Source of the DNA: Neisseriaceae bacterium
GTDB taxonomy: Bacteria; Pseudomonadota; Gammaproteobacteria; Burkholderiales; Neisseriaceae
Length of the DNA stretch: 64,000 bases
Direction of reading: 5' to 3'
Assembly (NCBI GenBank): GCA_017991555.1
Contig: JAGOQM010000005.1
Span: forward strand, 132,229-196,228
In this document: one piece after another, positions 35,498 through 44,242 of the stretch
Layout: the number at the start of each line of letters is the position of its first letter
How positions within the stretch are numbered: position 1 is the stretch's first letter
The notes under the pieces: generated by a model
Databases searched by the model: none
The model's input: the letters and a program-made list of their open reading frames with translations, nothing else
What the model was told of the DNA's origin: nothing
Made by a program: the position numbers and the translations under genes

Positions 35498-37961
35498 ATG
35501 GCGCTTTTTCCAAAGGCAGTGGCGTTCCGGCACCTTTAACGTGATGCTGCTGGCCGTGATTTTAGCGGTCACCGCCGCCAGCTGCGTGGCGTTTTTCTCG
35601 ACTCGGCTAGAAGCCACCCTACACGCCGAAGCCAGCAAACTGATGGGGGCCGATTTAATCTTACGCAACAACCAGCCCATCCCGGCTGACGTGGTGGCAA
35701 AGGTCGAAGCCACCACGCCCAACGTTTTGGCCAGTCGTCAAATGCAGTCGATGCTGGCCACCGATGACACCTTTGCCATGGCCAGCATTCACGCCGTGCC
35801 CGAGGCTTTTCCGCTCAAAGGCAGCCACCGCATTAGCCAAGGGGGCGTGGTGAGCAAGGTGGCGCATAGCCCGGCGCCCGGCGACATTTGGCTGTCGGAG
35901 CGGTTGTTACAGCAGCTGAGCGTGGCCGAGGGCGACACCCTGATGGTGGGCGAAGCGTCGCTGCGGGTGAGCGCCGTGCTATTGGAAGAAGCGGGGTCTG
36001 GTTTTAATTTATTGAGCGTGTTGCCCAATGCCCTGATGGCCGACGCCGATTTGGCCCAAACAGGCCTGGTGCAGCTCGGCAGCCGCCTCACCTATCGGCT
36101 GTTTGTCAGCGCCGAACCGGCGGTGATCAAAAACCTACAGCAGGCGTTAACGCCGATGGTGCCGGACACTTTGAGTATGGAAGACATTGAGTCGTCCGGA
36201 CCACAAATTCAACAGGCCCTAGGCCGCTCTGGCAACTTTTTAGGCCTGGCCACCAGCATGAGCGTGGTGCTGGCGGTGGTGGCGCTGAGCTTAGCCAGCC
36301 GCCGCTTTTTGGCTCAGCACACCCATCAAGTGGCGATTTTTCGCGCCATTGGCGCCAGCAGCGGCCAAATCAGCCGCCTGTTTTGGTTTGCCTTTGCTGG
36401 CCTCGGTTTGGTGGGGTCGCTCATTGGCACCGCCTTTGGCTATGCCTTACATTTATTGTTGCTCACGCAAATGCAGCAGCTGCTGAACTTAAGCGAGGTG
36501 GCGGCGGCGCCGCTGTGGCTGTGGTGGGTGATCCCGCTGTTGGGGGTGTTGCTGGTGTGGGTGTTGATTTTGCCGCACATTTTGTCGCTCAAGCAGGTGT
36601 CGGCGCAGCGGGTGCTGCGCGATGATCTGCCGTTGCCCAAAGGCCAAATCGCCAGTGCGGCGGCGCTGATTGCGGTGTTGGTGTTGGGCAGCAGCCTGCA
36701 AATGGGCGATTTAACCCTGTCGCTACAGTTCATGCTGGGCTTGGCCGTGGTGGCGGCGGTGATGGGCGGCTGTGCTTTGGGACTGATTGCGGTGGTGAAA
36801 AAGCTGCCCACGTTTGGTCAAGTAGCCTGGCGTCAGGGCTTGGCCAGCCTGGCACGGCGGCCTAAGGTGACGCTGGTGCAGATGATGGCGCTCAGCGTCA
36901 GCATCTTGGCCTTATTGACCCTAACCTGGGTGAAAGACGACCTATTGGCCGCCTGGGCCCAAAGCGTGCCGGCCAATGCCCCTAACTACTTTGTGTTGGG
37001 CGTGCAAGAAGGCGAGCAGGCTCAGTTTGAGCAGTCGCTCAGCGCCGGCGGCCTGAAGGTGCCCATGCTGTATCCCTCTACGCGCGCGCGGTTGGTGGCG
37101 ATTAACGGCGAGCCGCCCAGTGAGGCCCTGCGGGCGGATGAAGACACGCGGCGCCTGTTGGATCGGGAGTTTAACCTGTCGTGGCTGGCAGAGCTGCCCG
37201 AGCACAATGCGGTTCAGTCGGGCCAGTTTTGGGCGGCAGACAGCGATGAACCAGCCTTTTCGATGGAAGAAGGCCTGATGAAGCAGTTTCAGCTCAAGCT
37301 GGGCGACACGCTGCGTTTTGACGTCGCAGGCAATATTTATGAAGCGCCCGTCACCAATACCCGTAGTCTTAACTGGGACAGCTTTCAGGTGAATTTCTTT
37401 GTGATTGGGCCCAAGGCGTGGGGCATGGATGCGCCGGCGGGCTACATCAGCAGCTTTTATGTGCCTGATGACCTACGTGGCACCTTATTAAACATCAGTA
37501 AAAGCATGCCCCACATCAGCTTTGTGGACATCAGCATGATTTTGGCCGAGGTTAAAAGCATTGTGGCGCGGCTGTCGGCCACCATTAACGGCATGTTCTT
37601 ATTGTGCTTGATGGCCACGGCCATGGTGATCTGGACCAGCTTGTTGAATGCCAAGGACGAGCGTTTGTTTGACGTGGCGTTGATGCGTGCCTTGGGCGCC
37701 AGCAATCGGCTATTACGCCGTGGCCTGATCGTGGAGCTGGCCTTGCTGGGCGCTTTTGCGGGCCTGGTGGGCGGCCTCTTGGCGATGGCCTTGGGCACCG
37801 GCGTGTCGGTGTGGCTGTTTGACCTGCCGTGGCGGGTGAACCTATGGCTGCCGCTGTGGGGCACGGCCATTGGCATCGTGTTTGCCTGGCTCACTGGCTA
37901 TCCGGTGTTGCGTGCGGTTTTGCGTACGCCGCCGAGCAGGATTCTCAACGAAAGGCTGTAG
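35490..37961 (+). CDS. ybbP: ABC transporter permease YbbP (FtsX/MacB type)
   Basis: 823 residues with ten predicted membrane helices in three groups: one near residue 20, three in about 245-400 plus further ones to 480, and three near 700-810. Two large periplasmic domains lie between them. This matches the YbbP layout of two FtsX domains. GGAGG lies six bases before the ATG. It is the partner of YbbA, and a terminator follows. Confidence 0.92.
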   Translation: MFEWRFFQRQWRSGTFNVMLLAVILAVTAASCVAFFSTRLEATLHAEASKLMGADLILRNNQPIPADVVAKVEATTPNVLASRQMQSMLATDDTFAMASIHAVPEAFPLKGSHRISQGGVVSKVAHSPAPGDIWLSERLLQQLSVAEGDTLMVGEASLRVSAVLLEEAGSGFNLLSVLPNALMADADLAQTGLVQLGSRLTYRLFVSAEPAVIKNLQQALTPMVPDTLSMEDIESSGPQIQQALGRSGNFLGLATSMSVVLAVVALSLASRRFLAQHTHQVAIFRAIGASSGQISRLFWFAFAGLGLVGSLIGTAFGYALHLLLLTQMQQLLNLSEVAAAPLWLWWVIPLLGVLLVWVLILPHILSLKQVSAQRVLRDDLPLPKGQIASAAALIAVLVLGSSLQMGDLTLSLQFMLGLAVVAAVMGGCALGLIAVVKKLPTFGQVAWRQGLASLARRPKVTLVQMMALSVSILALLTLTWVKDDLLAAWAQSVPANAPNYFVLGVQEGEQAQFEQSLSAGGLKVPMLYPSTRARLVAINGEPPSEALRADEDTRRLLDREFNLSWLAELPEHNAVQSGQFWAADSDEPAFSMEEGLMKQFQLKLGDTLRFDVAGNIYEAPVTNTRSLNWDSFQVNFFVIGPKAWGMDAPAGYISSFYVPDDLRGTLLNISKSMPHISFVDISMILAEVKSIVARLSATINGMFLLCLMATAMVIWTSLLNAKDERLFDVALMRALGASNRLLRRGLIVELALLGAFAGLVGGLLAMALGTGVSVWLFDLPWRVNLWLPLWGTAIGIVFAWLTGYPVLRAVLRTPPSRILNERL

Positions 37962-37977
37962 TTTGGCCGATTAAACC

Positions 37978-38013
37978 AAAGCCCTGAAGGTTGAAAGCCT
38001 TCAGGGCTTTTTT
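37978..38013 (+). terminator. Intrinsic terminator of ybbAP
   Basis: AGCCCTGAAGG-TTGAAAG-CCTTCAGGGCT, perfect 11-bp stem, followed by six T. Confidence 0.9.
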
Positions 38014-38107
38014 GTGGCGGCTGGTGTGGCATTGTGGGCTGTGGTTTAATGGTCATCTGATGCTTAGGTCCTTGTTTTGAAACAGGCGGCAGGAGGAGGG
38101 TGAGGCA

Positions 38108-38599
38108 ATGAAACGACTGATGATGGTGATGGGCTTGCTGGGGCTGGGTGGCTGTGCCCTGCTGTCGCAAACCTATGTGGAGACCGTGCATAAGCTGGGT
38201 TTGACGCCGGCCTACGATCAGGCGCGGATGGATCAGGTGATGGCTGCCAAAAGTGGGCATCCCGTGATTATTAGGCCAGTGGTGAAGGCGCCTGAGGGCA
38301 CGCCAGATGGCCCCTATGTGGCCTACTTTGAAGCGGGTTCAAAACGCTACCAAACCGTGGTGAAACAGGGCCGCTTTGATGCGTATTTAGACATTTATTA
38401 CGAGAATGGCCAGTTGCGCACGCACACGCCTTTACAAGCCGGCTTGGCGCATGGCCTGTCGAAAGGCTATTTGCCCAATGGCCAATTACAAAGCACGATT
38501 GAGTATCAGCAAGGCAAGGCCCATGGTTGGGCCAGCAGCATCGACGCGTCTGGTCAGGTGACCCAGAGGATTCGTTATCAAAATGGCTACCCCCAGTAG
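38108..38599 (+). CDS. Small lipoprotein with MORN-like repeats
   Basis: 163 residues with lipobox LGGC (Cys16). The C-terminal half contains at least two MORN-2-type units: YYENGQLRTHTPLQAGLAHG and YLPNGQLQSTIEYQQGKAHG, then a third partial unit ending in QNGYPQ. Such repeats form beta hairpins in the toxin-antitoxin YwqK-like family and in envelope proteins. Its function is unknown. The next gene starts 28 bases downstream. Confidence 0.65.
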   Translation: MKRLMMVMGLLGLGGCALLSQTYVETVHKLGLTPAYDQARMDQVMAAKSGHPVIIRPVVKAPEGTPDGPYVAYFEAGSKRYQTVVKQGRFDAYLDIYYENGQLRTHTPLQAGLAHGLSKGYLPNGQLQSTIEYQQGKAHGWASSIDASGQVTQRIRYQNGYPQ

Positions 38600-38627
38600 G
38601 TGGGGCCGATCAAATAAAGGAATGATC

Positions 38628-39317
38628 ATGGTGCATGAAGTACAGGTGTATCAAGGCAAAGTACGGGCGTATACCGAGGCGGGCATCGACCCCAGCGCCA
38701 TCGTTAAAACGCGGGCCAGCGGTGTGTTGACGCTGACGCCGTTGGGTTTGGCGGAAGATGAACAGGCAGAAAAACGCTTTCATGGCGGGCCCGACCGGGC
38801 GTTATGCCACTATCCGCGCGAGCATTACGCCTACTGGCGGCAAACGCTGCCGGCCATCGCCGAACGGTTTCAAGCGTCGGCCTTTGGGGAAAACCTATCG
38901 ACCGAAGGCATGACGGAAGACAACGTGTTCATTGGCGACGTCTGGCAATGGGGCCAAACCTTGATTCAGGTGACGCAGCCGCGCTCGCCCTGCTACAAGC
39001 TCAACGATCATTTTGGGGTGGCCGACCTGTCGGTGCAGATGCAGGCCAGTGGCCGCTGTGGCTGGCTGTATCGAGTGGTGGGCGCGGGCAAAGTCGACTG
39101 CGCCGAGGGCTTGCGTTTGGTGGCCCGCACCGGCGCGGTGTCGGTGGCCGAGGCCATCTATATTGCCTTCGGGCAGCCGTTTGCGGAAGCGCGCTGTCAG
39201 CGTTTGTTGAGTGCGCCGGGCCTGTCGGCCAGCTGGACCAAAACCATGCTGCTGCGGTTACAAAACCAGCAGGTAGAAGACTTTAATCGGCGTTTGTTGA
39301 ATCAGGTGGGTGGTTAA
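38628..39317 (+). CDS. MOSC-domain protein (YiiM-like)
   Basis: 230 residues from the ATG at 38628, which has AAAGGA six bases upstream; an ATG at 38622 touches that site. EKRFHGGPDRALCHYPREHYAYW, AFGENLSTEGMTEDNVFIGDV, and VTQPRSPCYKLND with the conserved Cys are the YiiM signatures of MOSC proteins. These bind the molybdenum cofactor. E. coli YiiM reduces N-hydroxylated bases such as 6-N-hydroxylaminopurine. This fits the molybdenum uptake and cofactor genes upstream. Confidence 0.88.
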   Translation: MVHEVQVYQGKVRAYTEAGIDPSAIVKTRASGVLTLTPLGLAEDEQAEKRFHGGPDRALCHYPREHYAYWRQTLPAIAERFQASAFGENLSTEGMTEDNVFIGDVWQWGQTLIQVTQPRSPCYKLNDHFGVADLSVQMQASGRCGWLYRVVGAGKVDCAEGLRLVARTGAVSVAEAIYIAFGQPFAEARCQRLLSAPGLSASWTKTMLLRLQNQQVEDFNRRLLNQVGG

Positions 39318-39341
39318 GTCCACGGCGCCAATAGGTTTTAA

Positions 39342-39369
39342 AAAACGACGGCTTTGGCCGTCATTTTTT
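39342..39369 (+). terminator. Intrinsic terminator after the MOSC gene
   Basis: GACGGC-TTTG-GCCGTC with an A-run before and six T after. Confidence 0.8.
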
Positions 39370-39432
39370 ATGCCCAGCGTCAGCGCACCACGGCTGGAAA
39401 CGACAGCGGACAGGGTGGTTGAGTGCTGCCGA

Positions 39433-39466
39433 TGCCAATAAGTCATGAGCCTATGACTTATTGGCA
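39433..39466. promoter_or_regulatory. Perfect 14-bp inverted repeat upstream of the BCCT gene
   Basis: TGCCAATAAGTCAT (39433-39446) and ATGACTTATTGGCA (39453-39466) are exact inverted copies with a 6-base gap, 126 bases before the transporter start. There is no T-run after the stem, so an operator is more likely than a terminator. The LysR-type gene downstream is one possible ligand-responsive partner. Confidence 0.55.
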
Positions 39467-39591
39467 GTTGCCAGTTTAAGCCTGTAGCCCTTATTTTAAT
39501 CAGACATAACAAGCACTAAAGAAAAAGAGGCGGTGCCCAGTAGGGACGTCGTCCAACGTTTGCACTCAAACAAACACGTAGAGGAAAAATA

Positions 39592-41172
39592 GTGAGACTT
39601 AGTCAATCGACATTACGGCCATGGGTTTTCTGGCCGACTTTTTTGATTTTAATCGGCGCCCTTGTGGCCAGCTACGTCAATATGGCTGGTTTTTTGGCGA
39701 CCACCCAAGCGATGACCGGATTCGTTTTGAAGCATTTCTCGTGGGTGTTCAGCCTAGGGTCCTTTTTGATGGTGGTGCTCATTGTGGTGGTGTATTTGTC
39801 ACCGGTGGGTGCGGTGCGCATCGGCGGGGCCAAGGCCAAGCCGCTATTGAGTAAAACCAGCTGGTTCATGATGACGTTGAGCACCACCACGGCGGTCGGC
39901 GTGCTGTTTTGGACCACGGCCGAGCCGCTGTATCACGTGTACGGCCCGCCTGAATCGATGGGCATTGCGCCCGGCAGCCCGAGCGCCTATGTGTTCTCGA
40001 TGGCGACCATGTTCTTACACTGGACCATCACCCCGTACGCCATTTATGCCGTGCCTTCGATTGTGGCCGCGCTGGTGTTTTACAATCTGCGCCAACGCCT
40101 GTCGATTGGCTCGATGCTGATCCCCGTACTGGGCGCCAAGCGCGTGGCGCGTTACGGCAGCCTGATCGACACCCTGGCGCTGTTTGCGCTGGTGGCCGGG
40201 ATTGCCTCGTCGTTGGGGACGGGCTCGTTAACGCTGGCCGGCGGCGTCAGCCAGTACTTAGGCGGCGACACCACGCCGATGCGGCTAGGCATCATCATTG
40301 CCGTCATCGTGGTGACGTTTGTGGCCTCGGCCGCCAGCGGCCTGCATAAAGGCCTGGTGTGGCTGTCGACCATCAATACGTGGGTGATGCTGGCCTTAGG
40401 CCTGTTTGTGTTGCTGACTGGGCCAACCTTATACATTTTCACCTTTGGCACCGAGTCGGTGGGCCTGTACCTGCAAACCTTTTTCCAGAAAAGCCTGTTT
40501 ACCGGCGCCGCCAGCGGCGACAACTGGCCGCACAGTTGGACCATCTTTTACTGGGCAGTGTGGTTTGCCTGGGCGCCCGTGACCGCGATGTTCCTAGGCA
40601 AGATTGGCCGCGGCTACACCGTGCGTGAGTTCATCTTGGTGAGCATGGTCTATCCGGCCTTGTTTACCGCAGTGTGGATCTGTATTTTTTCAGGCACCAC
40701 CATTTACCTCGACGCCCAAAGCGGTGGCGCCCTGTATGCAGTACTGAACGAGCAGGGCATTGAGCAAGTATTGTATGCGGTGTTGAAGCAGCTACCCGCC
40801 AGCGGCCTCATCATTGCCTTCTTGCTGTTCATTGCCTTTATTTCGTTCGTCACCGCCGCGGACTCTAGTACCGACGCCATTGGCAACCTGTGTACCGCCA
40901 ACTTTACCGCCCAGGGCAACATCAATGGCAATGCGGTGATTAAAATCATTTGGGGTGTGATCATTGGCGTGGTGGCGTGGATCATGGTGGCCTTTATTGG
41001 CATTGATGGGGTGAAAATGCTGTCCAACCTTGGGGGCTTGCCCGGGATTGTGATCACCCTCACCGCCGCTTGCTCGTTGATCTACTGGCTCAATCATCCC
41101 GAAGACCTAACCGTTATTGACGACGATGCTGCCGCGGCGGCGCCGTCAGACACCCCAACCCCAAAAGAATAA
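39592..41172 (+). CDS. BCCT-family transporter
   Basis: 526 residues with 12 membrane helices, starting at a GTG with AGAGGAAAA upstream. WTTAEPLYHVYGPP and WTIFYWAVWFAWAPVTAMFLG are the hallmark Trp-rich segments of betaine/choline/carnitine transporters; the latter is the family signature in helix 8. Substrates are usually quaternary amines or related zwitterions, taken up for osmoprotection or catabolism. It forms an apparent operon with a CocE-type hydrolase 12 bases downstream, which suggests import of a compound that is then hydrolysed. Confidence 0.9.
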   Translation: MRLSQSTLRPWVFWPTFLILIGALVASYVNMAGFLATTQAMTGFVLKHFSWVFSLGSFLMVVLIVVVYLSPVGAVRIGGAKAKPLLSKTSWFMMTLSTTTAVGVLFWTTAEPLYHVYGPPESMGIAPGSPSAYVFSMATMFLHWTITPYAIYAVPSIVAALVFYNLRQRLSIGSMLIPVLGAKRVARYGSLIDTLALFALVAGIASSLGTGSLTLAGGVSQYLGGDTTPMRLGIIIAVIVVTFVASAASGLHKGLVWLSTINTWVMLALGLFVLLTGPTLYIFTFGTESVGLYLQTFFQKSLFTGAASGDNWPHSWTIFYWAVWFAWAPVTAMFLGKIGRGYTVREFILVSMVYPALFTAVWICIFSGTTIYLDAQSGGALYAVLNEQGIEQVLYAVLKQLPASGLIIAFLLFIAFISFVTAADSSTDAIGNLCTANFTAQGNINGNAVIKIIWGVIIGVVAWIMVAFIGIDGVKMLSNLGGLPGIVITLTAACSLIYWLNHPEDLTVIDDDAAAAAPSDTPTPKE

Positions 41173-41183
41173 GAAAGACACCC

Positions 41184-43196
41184 ATGGACATCATCACCGA
41201 CTTTCCTTACGCCGTACGTGAAATGGAACATTGTTTGATCCCGCTGTCAGACGGCACCCAGCTGGCGGCGCGCATTTGGCTGCCAGAGGCGGCCGAACAA
41301 GGACAGCAGGCCTTTCCCGCCATTCTTGAATATTTGCCCTACCGCAAGCGGGACGGCACCGCCGTGCGCGATGCCTTAACCCATCCGTGGATGGCAGGCC
41401 AAGGCTATGTGTGCGTGCGCGTCGACATCCGCGGCAACGGCGAATCGCAAGGCCTGATGGCCGATGAGTATTTGGCGCTAGAACAGCAGGACGCCCTAGA
41501 AGTCATTGATTGGCTTTGCGCCCAAGCGTGGTGTAGCGGCAAAGTGGGCATGATGGGCATTTCCTGGGGCGGGTTTAATAGCCTGCAGGTGGCGGCGCTG
41601 CGTCCAGACGCGCTGAAGGCCATCATCACCATCTGTTCGACCGATGACCGCTACCGCGACGACATTCATTACAAAGGCGGTAACTTGCTGTTGGAAAACC
41701 TCGGTTGGGCCGCCACCATGCTGGATTTTTCGGCCGCCGTGCCCGACCCTTTGTTGGTGGGCGAGGATTGGTTGCCGATGTGGCAAGCGCGCTTAGACAA
41801 TATGCCGTTGTTGATCAAGAACTGGCTCGAGCATCAAACCCGTGATGCCTACTGGCAACACGGTTCGGTGTGCGAAAACTATGCCGACATCGAGGCCGCC
41901 GTATACGCCTTTGGCGCCTGGGGCGATGCCTATCGCAACACCGTGCCGCGGATGATGCAGCACCTGCCGGGGCCGAAAAAGTCGGTTATTGGGCCGTGGA
42001 TTCACAAATACCCCCACTTTGCCGTACCCAACCCGGCCATTGGCTTTTTGCAAGAGGCCAAACGGTGGTGGGACTATTGGTTGAAAGGCATCGACAACGG
42101 CATCATGGCCGAACCGATGTCGACCTATTACATTCAGGATGCCTTGCCGCCTCAGGCCAGCTATTTAACCCGACCCGGTGAGTGGGTGCAAACCCAAGGC
42201 TGGCCGGACGAGCAGGTAGCGTGGACGCCGTTTTACCTCAACGACGCCGGCCTGAACGCCGAGGCCCAGCCTTTGGCTCAGGCACGGTCGGTGTGTTCGC
42301 CCAATACCGTGGGCGTGCATCAAGGTGAGTTCTGTGCCATTTGGTTTGGCCCTGATGGCCCGACCGATCAACGCCGCGACGATGCCCTATCGCTGTGCTT
42401 CGATTCGGAACCTTTAAGCGAAGCGCTGGCCTTATTAGGGGATACTCGCTTATCATTACGCCTGAGCGTGGACCAACCCTGCGGCCAAATCGTGGTGCGG
42501 CTGAACTCAGTGGCCCCCGATGGCCAGGTGCAACAAATTACCTATGGCGCCTTGAACTTAGCCATGAACGAGGACTTTACGGCCATCGTACCGCCGGTGC
42601 CAGGCGAGGCCAAAACGGTGGCGCTAAGCTTGGATCAGGCGGGTTATAAAGTGCCGAAAGGCCACAGGTTACGCATTGCCATCAGCACCGGTAGCTTCCC
42701 GCTGTTGTGGCCCAGCAAGGCCATGACCACGGTGACGCTGCTGCCCGAGGTACAAACCGTGTGGCTGCCGGTGTTTAAGGGCGCCGCCGTTGACTGCCCG
42801 TTTGAAGCACCTCAGGCGGCCACGCCAGAACGTTTAGAAATGGTTCGCGAACCAGGGCCCAAACGCACCATTCGTGAAGACGTCATCACCGGTGAAGTCA
42901 GCGTGGAAATTAATGACGACTTAGGCCACATGCGCTTTTTAGACCACGGCTTGTGGGTGGACCAGCGCTGTACCGAGCGCTATTCAGTCTTGCCTTACGA
43001 TCCACTGTCGATGCGGGCCGACATCGCTTGGACCTATCGCGCCGGACGCGATGAGTGGGCGGTGCAGGTCGACAGCGACATTCAGCTGACCGCCGACGCC
43101 GACTGGTTCTACATTGAAGCCAAACAGGTGGCCAAGCACCAAGATCAGGTGGTGCATGAGCGACACTGGCAAGAACGGGTGGCGCGCCTGAGTTAA
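41184..43196 (+). CDS. CocE/NonD-family serine hydrolase (S15-type)
   Basis: 670 residues. The alpha/beta-hydrolase half has YLPYRKRDGT, VRVDIRGNGESQG and the nucleophile motif MGISWGGFNSLQ, and the C-terminal jelly-roll half ends the protein. This is the CocE/X-Pro dipeptidyl peptidase group, which cleaves esters and amides. There is no signal peptide, so it is cytoplasmic. Directly behind a BCCT transporter and before a LysR-type regulator, it probably degrades the transported compound. The substrate is unknown. Confidence 0.88.
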   Translation: MDIITDFPYAVREMEHCLIPLSDGTQLAARIWLPEAAEQGQQAFPAILEYLPYRKRDGTAVRDALTHPWMAGQGYVCVRVDIRGNGESQGLMADEYLALEQQDALEVIDWLCAQAWCSGKVGMMGISWGGFNSLQVAALRPDALKAIITICSTDDRYRDDIHYKGGNLLLENLGWAATMLDFSAAVPDPLLVGEDWLPMWQARLDNMPLLIKNWLEHQTRDAYWQHGSVCENYADIEAAVYAFGAWGDAYRNTVPRMMQHLPGPKKSVIGPWIHKYPHFAVPNPAIGFLQEAKRWWDYWLKGIDNGIMAEPMSTYYIQDALPPQASYLTRPGEWVQTQGWPDEQVAWTPFYLNDAGLNAEAQPLAQARSVCSPNTVGVHQGEFCAIWFGPDGPTDQRRDDALSLCFDSEPLSEALALLGDTRLSLRLSVDQPCGQIVVRLNSVAPDGQVQQITYGALNLAMNEDFTAIVPPVPGEAKTVALSLDQAGYKVPKGHRLRIAISTGSFPLLWPSKAMTTVTLLPEVQTVWLPVFKGAAVDCPFEAPQAATPERLEMVREPGPKRTIREDVITGEVSVEINDDLGHMRFLDHGLWVDQRCTERYSVLPYDPLSMRADIAWTYRAGRDEWAVQVDSDIQLTADADWFYIEAKQVAKHQDQVVHERHWQERVARLS

Positions 43197-43275
43197 TCTA
43201 ACTTGAATCAAGGTGGGTCTAGGCCTACCATAGTAGAGGATGAGGCTTAGGCCTGAACGCGATAAGCGAGACCGC

Positions 43276-44199
43276 ATGGCCAGACACCATAATGAACCGC
43301 CGCTGAACTACTTAGTGGCGTTTGAAGCCGCTGCACGGCACTTAAGCTTTACTCAGGCAGCCACCGAGCTGAACCTGACCCAAAGTGCCGTCAGCCGCCA
43401 AATCAAACGGCTGGAAGAAACCTTAAGTCGGCCGCTGTTTGATCGTCACCCGCATGGGATTCATTTGACCCCTGCGGGTGAACGCTATTTTCAGACCGTG
43501 CAGCGGCTGCTGCACGATTTAGACGAAGCCACGGCCGAGCTACAGCGCCGTGGCCATACCGATCAGCTGACCTTGGCGACCACGCCCAGCATCAGCTCGA
43601 CCTGGTTAACCTATCGGTTGATGGCGTTTTTAAAGCAGTATCCGCACATTAACGCGCGCATACTGTGTAGCGAACACCCACGGTTACTCGACACCAGTGA
43701 GTATGACCTAGGCTTTTTTTATCACCTAGATCACCGCGAGCGCGTGCCAGGGCTGGATGCTCAGCGTTTGTTTGCCGAGGAAAGCGTCATTTGCGTCTGT
43801 AGCCCCGAGTATGTGACCGAGCATGGGCCCATTGAGCACGTGGCTGAGCTGCCGCAGGCGCACACGTTGCTGGTGGTGGAAGACCATTATCACGACTGGT
43901 TGACTTGGGCTGATTGGTTGCGTCACCATGGCGTCGCGAATGGCACGCCCAAGCAGCAGTTTCGCAGCGATTGCTATCAGCTGGTGTTGAAAACCGCCTT
44001 GCTGGGCATGGGCGTGTCTTTAGGCTGGCGCCAAATGGTGCAAGATGATTTAAAGGCCGGCCGCCTGTGTCAGCCCTTGCCACACAGCATGCCGAGCTAT
44101 GGCTATTTGGCCATGATGACGCCGCAAAACCGTTACCCGTCGGCACCCGCACGCCTATTTACGCAGTGGCTGTTACACACCCTAGCGGCCACAGATTAA
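43276..44199 (+). CDS. LysR-family transcriptional regulator (GcvA-like)
   Basis: 307 residues from the ATG at 43276, which gives the usual eight or nine residues before the first helix; an ATG at 43240 touches its only ribosome site. LNYLVAFEAAARHLSFTQAA and LNLTQSAVSRQIKRLEETL are the winged helix-turn-helix, close to GcvA-type regulators. The ligand domain follows. It lies 79 bases after the hydrolase and is likely the regulator of the BCCT-hydrolase unit, or of the MFS gene that follows. Confidence 0.9.
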   Translation: MARHHNEPPLNYLVAFEAAARHLSFTQAATELNLTQSAVSRQIKRLEETLSRPLFDRHPHGIHLTPAGERYFQTVQRLLHDLDEATAELQRRGHTDQLTLATTPSISSTWLTYRLMAFLKQYPHINARILCSEHPRLLDTSEYDLGFFYHLDHRERVPGLDAQRLFAEESVICVCSPEYVTEHGPIEHVAELPQAHTLLVVEDHYHDWLTWADWLRHHGVANGTPKQQFRSDCYQLVLKTALLGMGVSLGWRQMVQDDLKAGRLCQPLPHSMPSYGYLAMMTPQNRYPSAPARLFTQWLLHTLAATD

Positions 44200-44242
44200 C
44201 CCCACGTTTGAAGGAGAAGGCTCGCGCCAGAGCCAAATTAAG

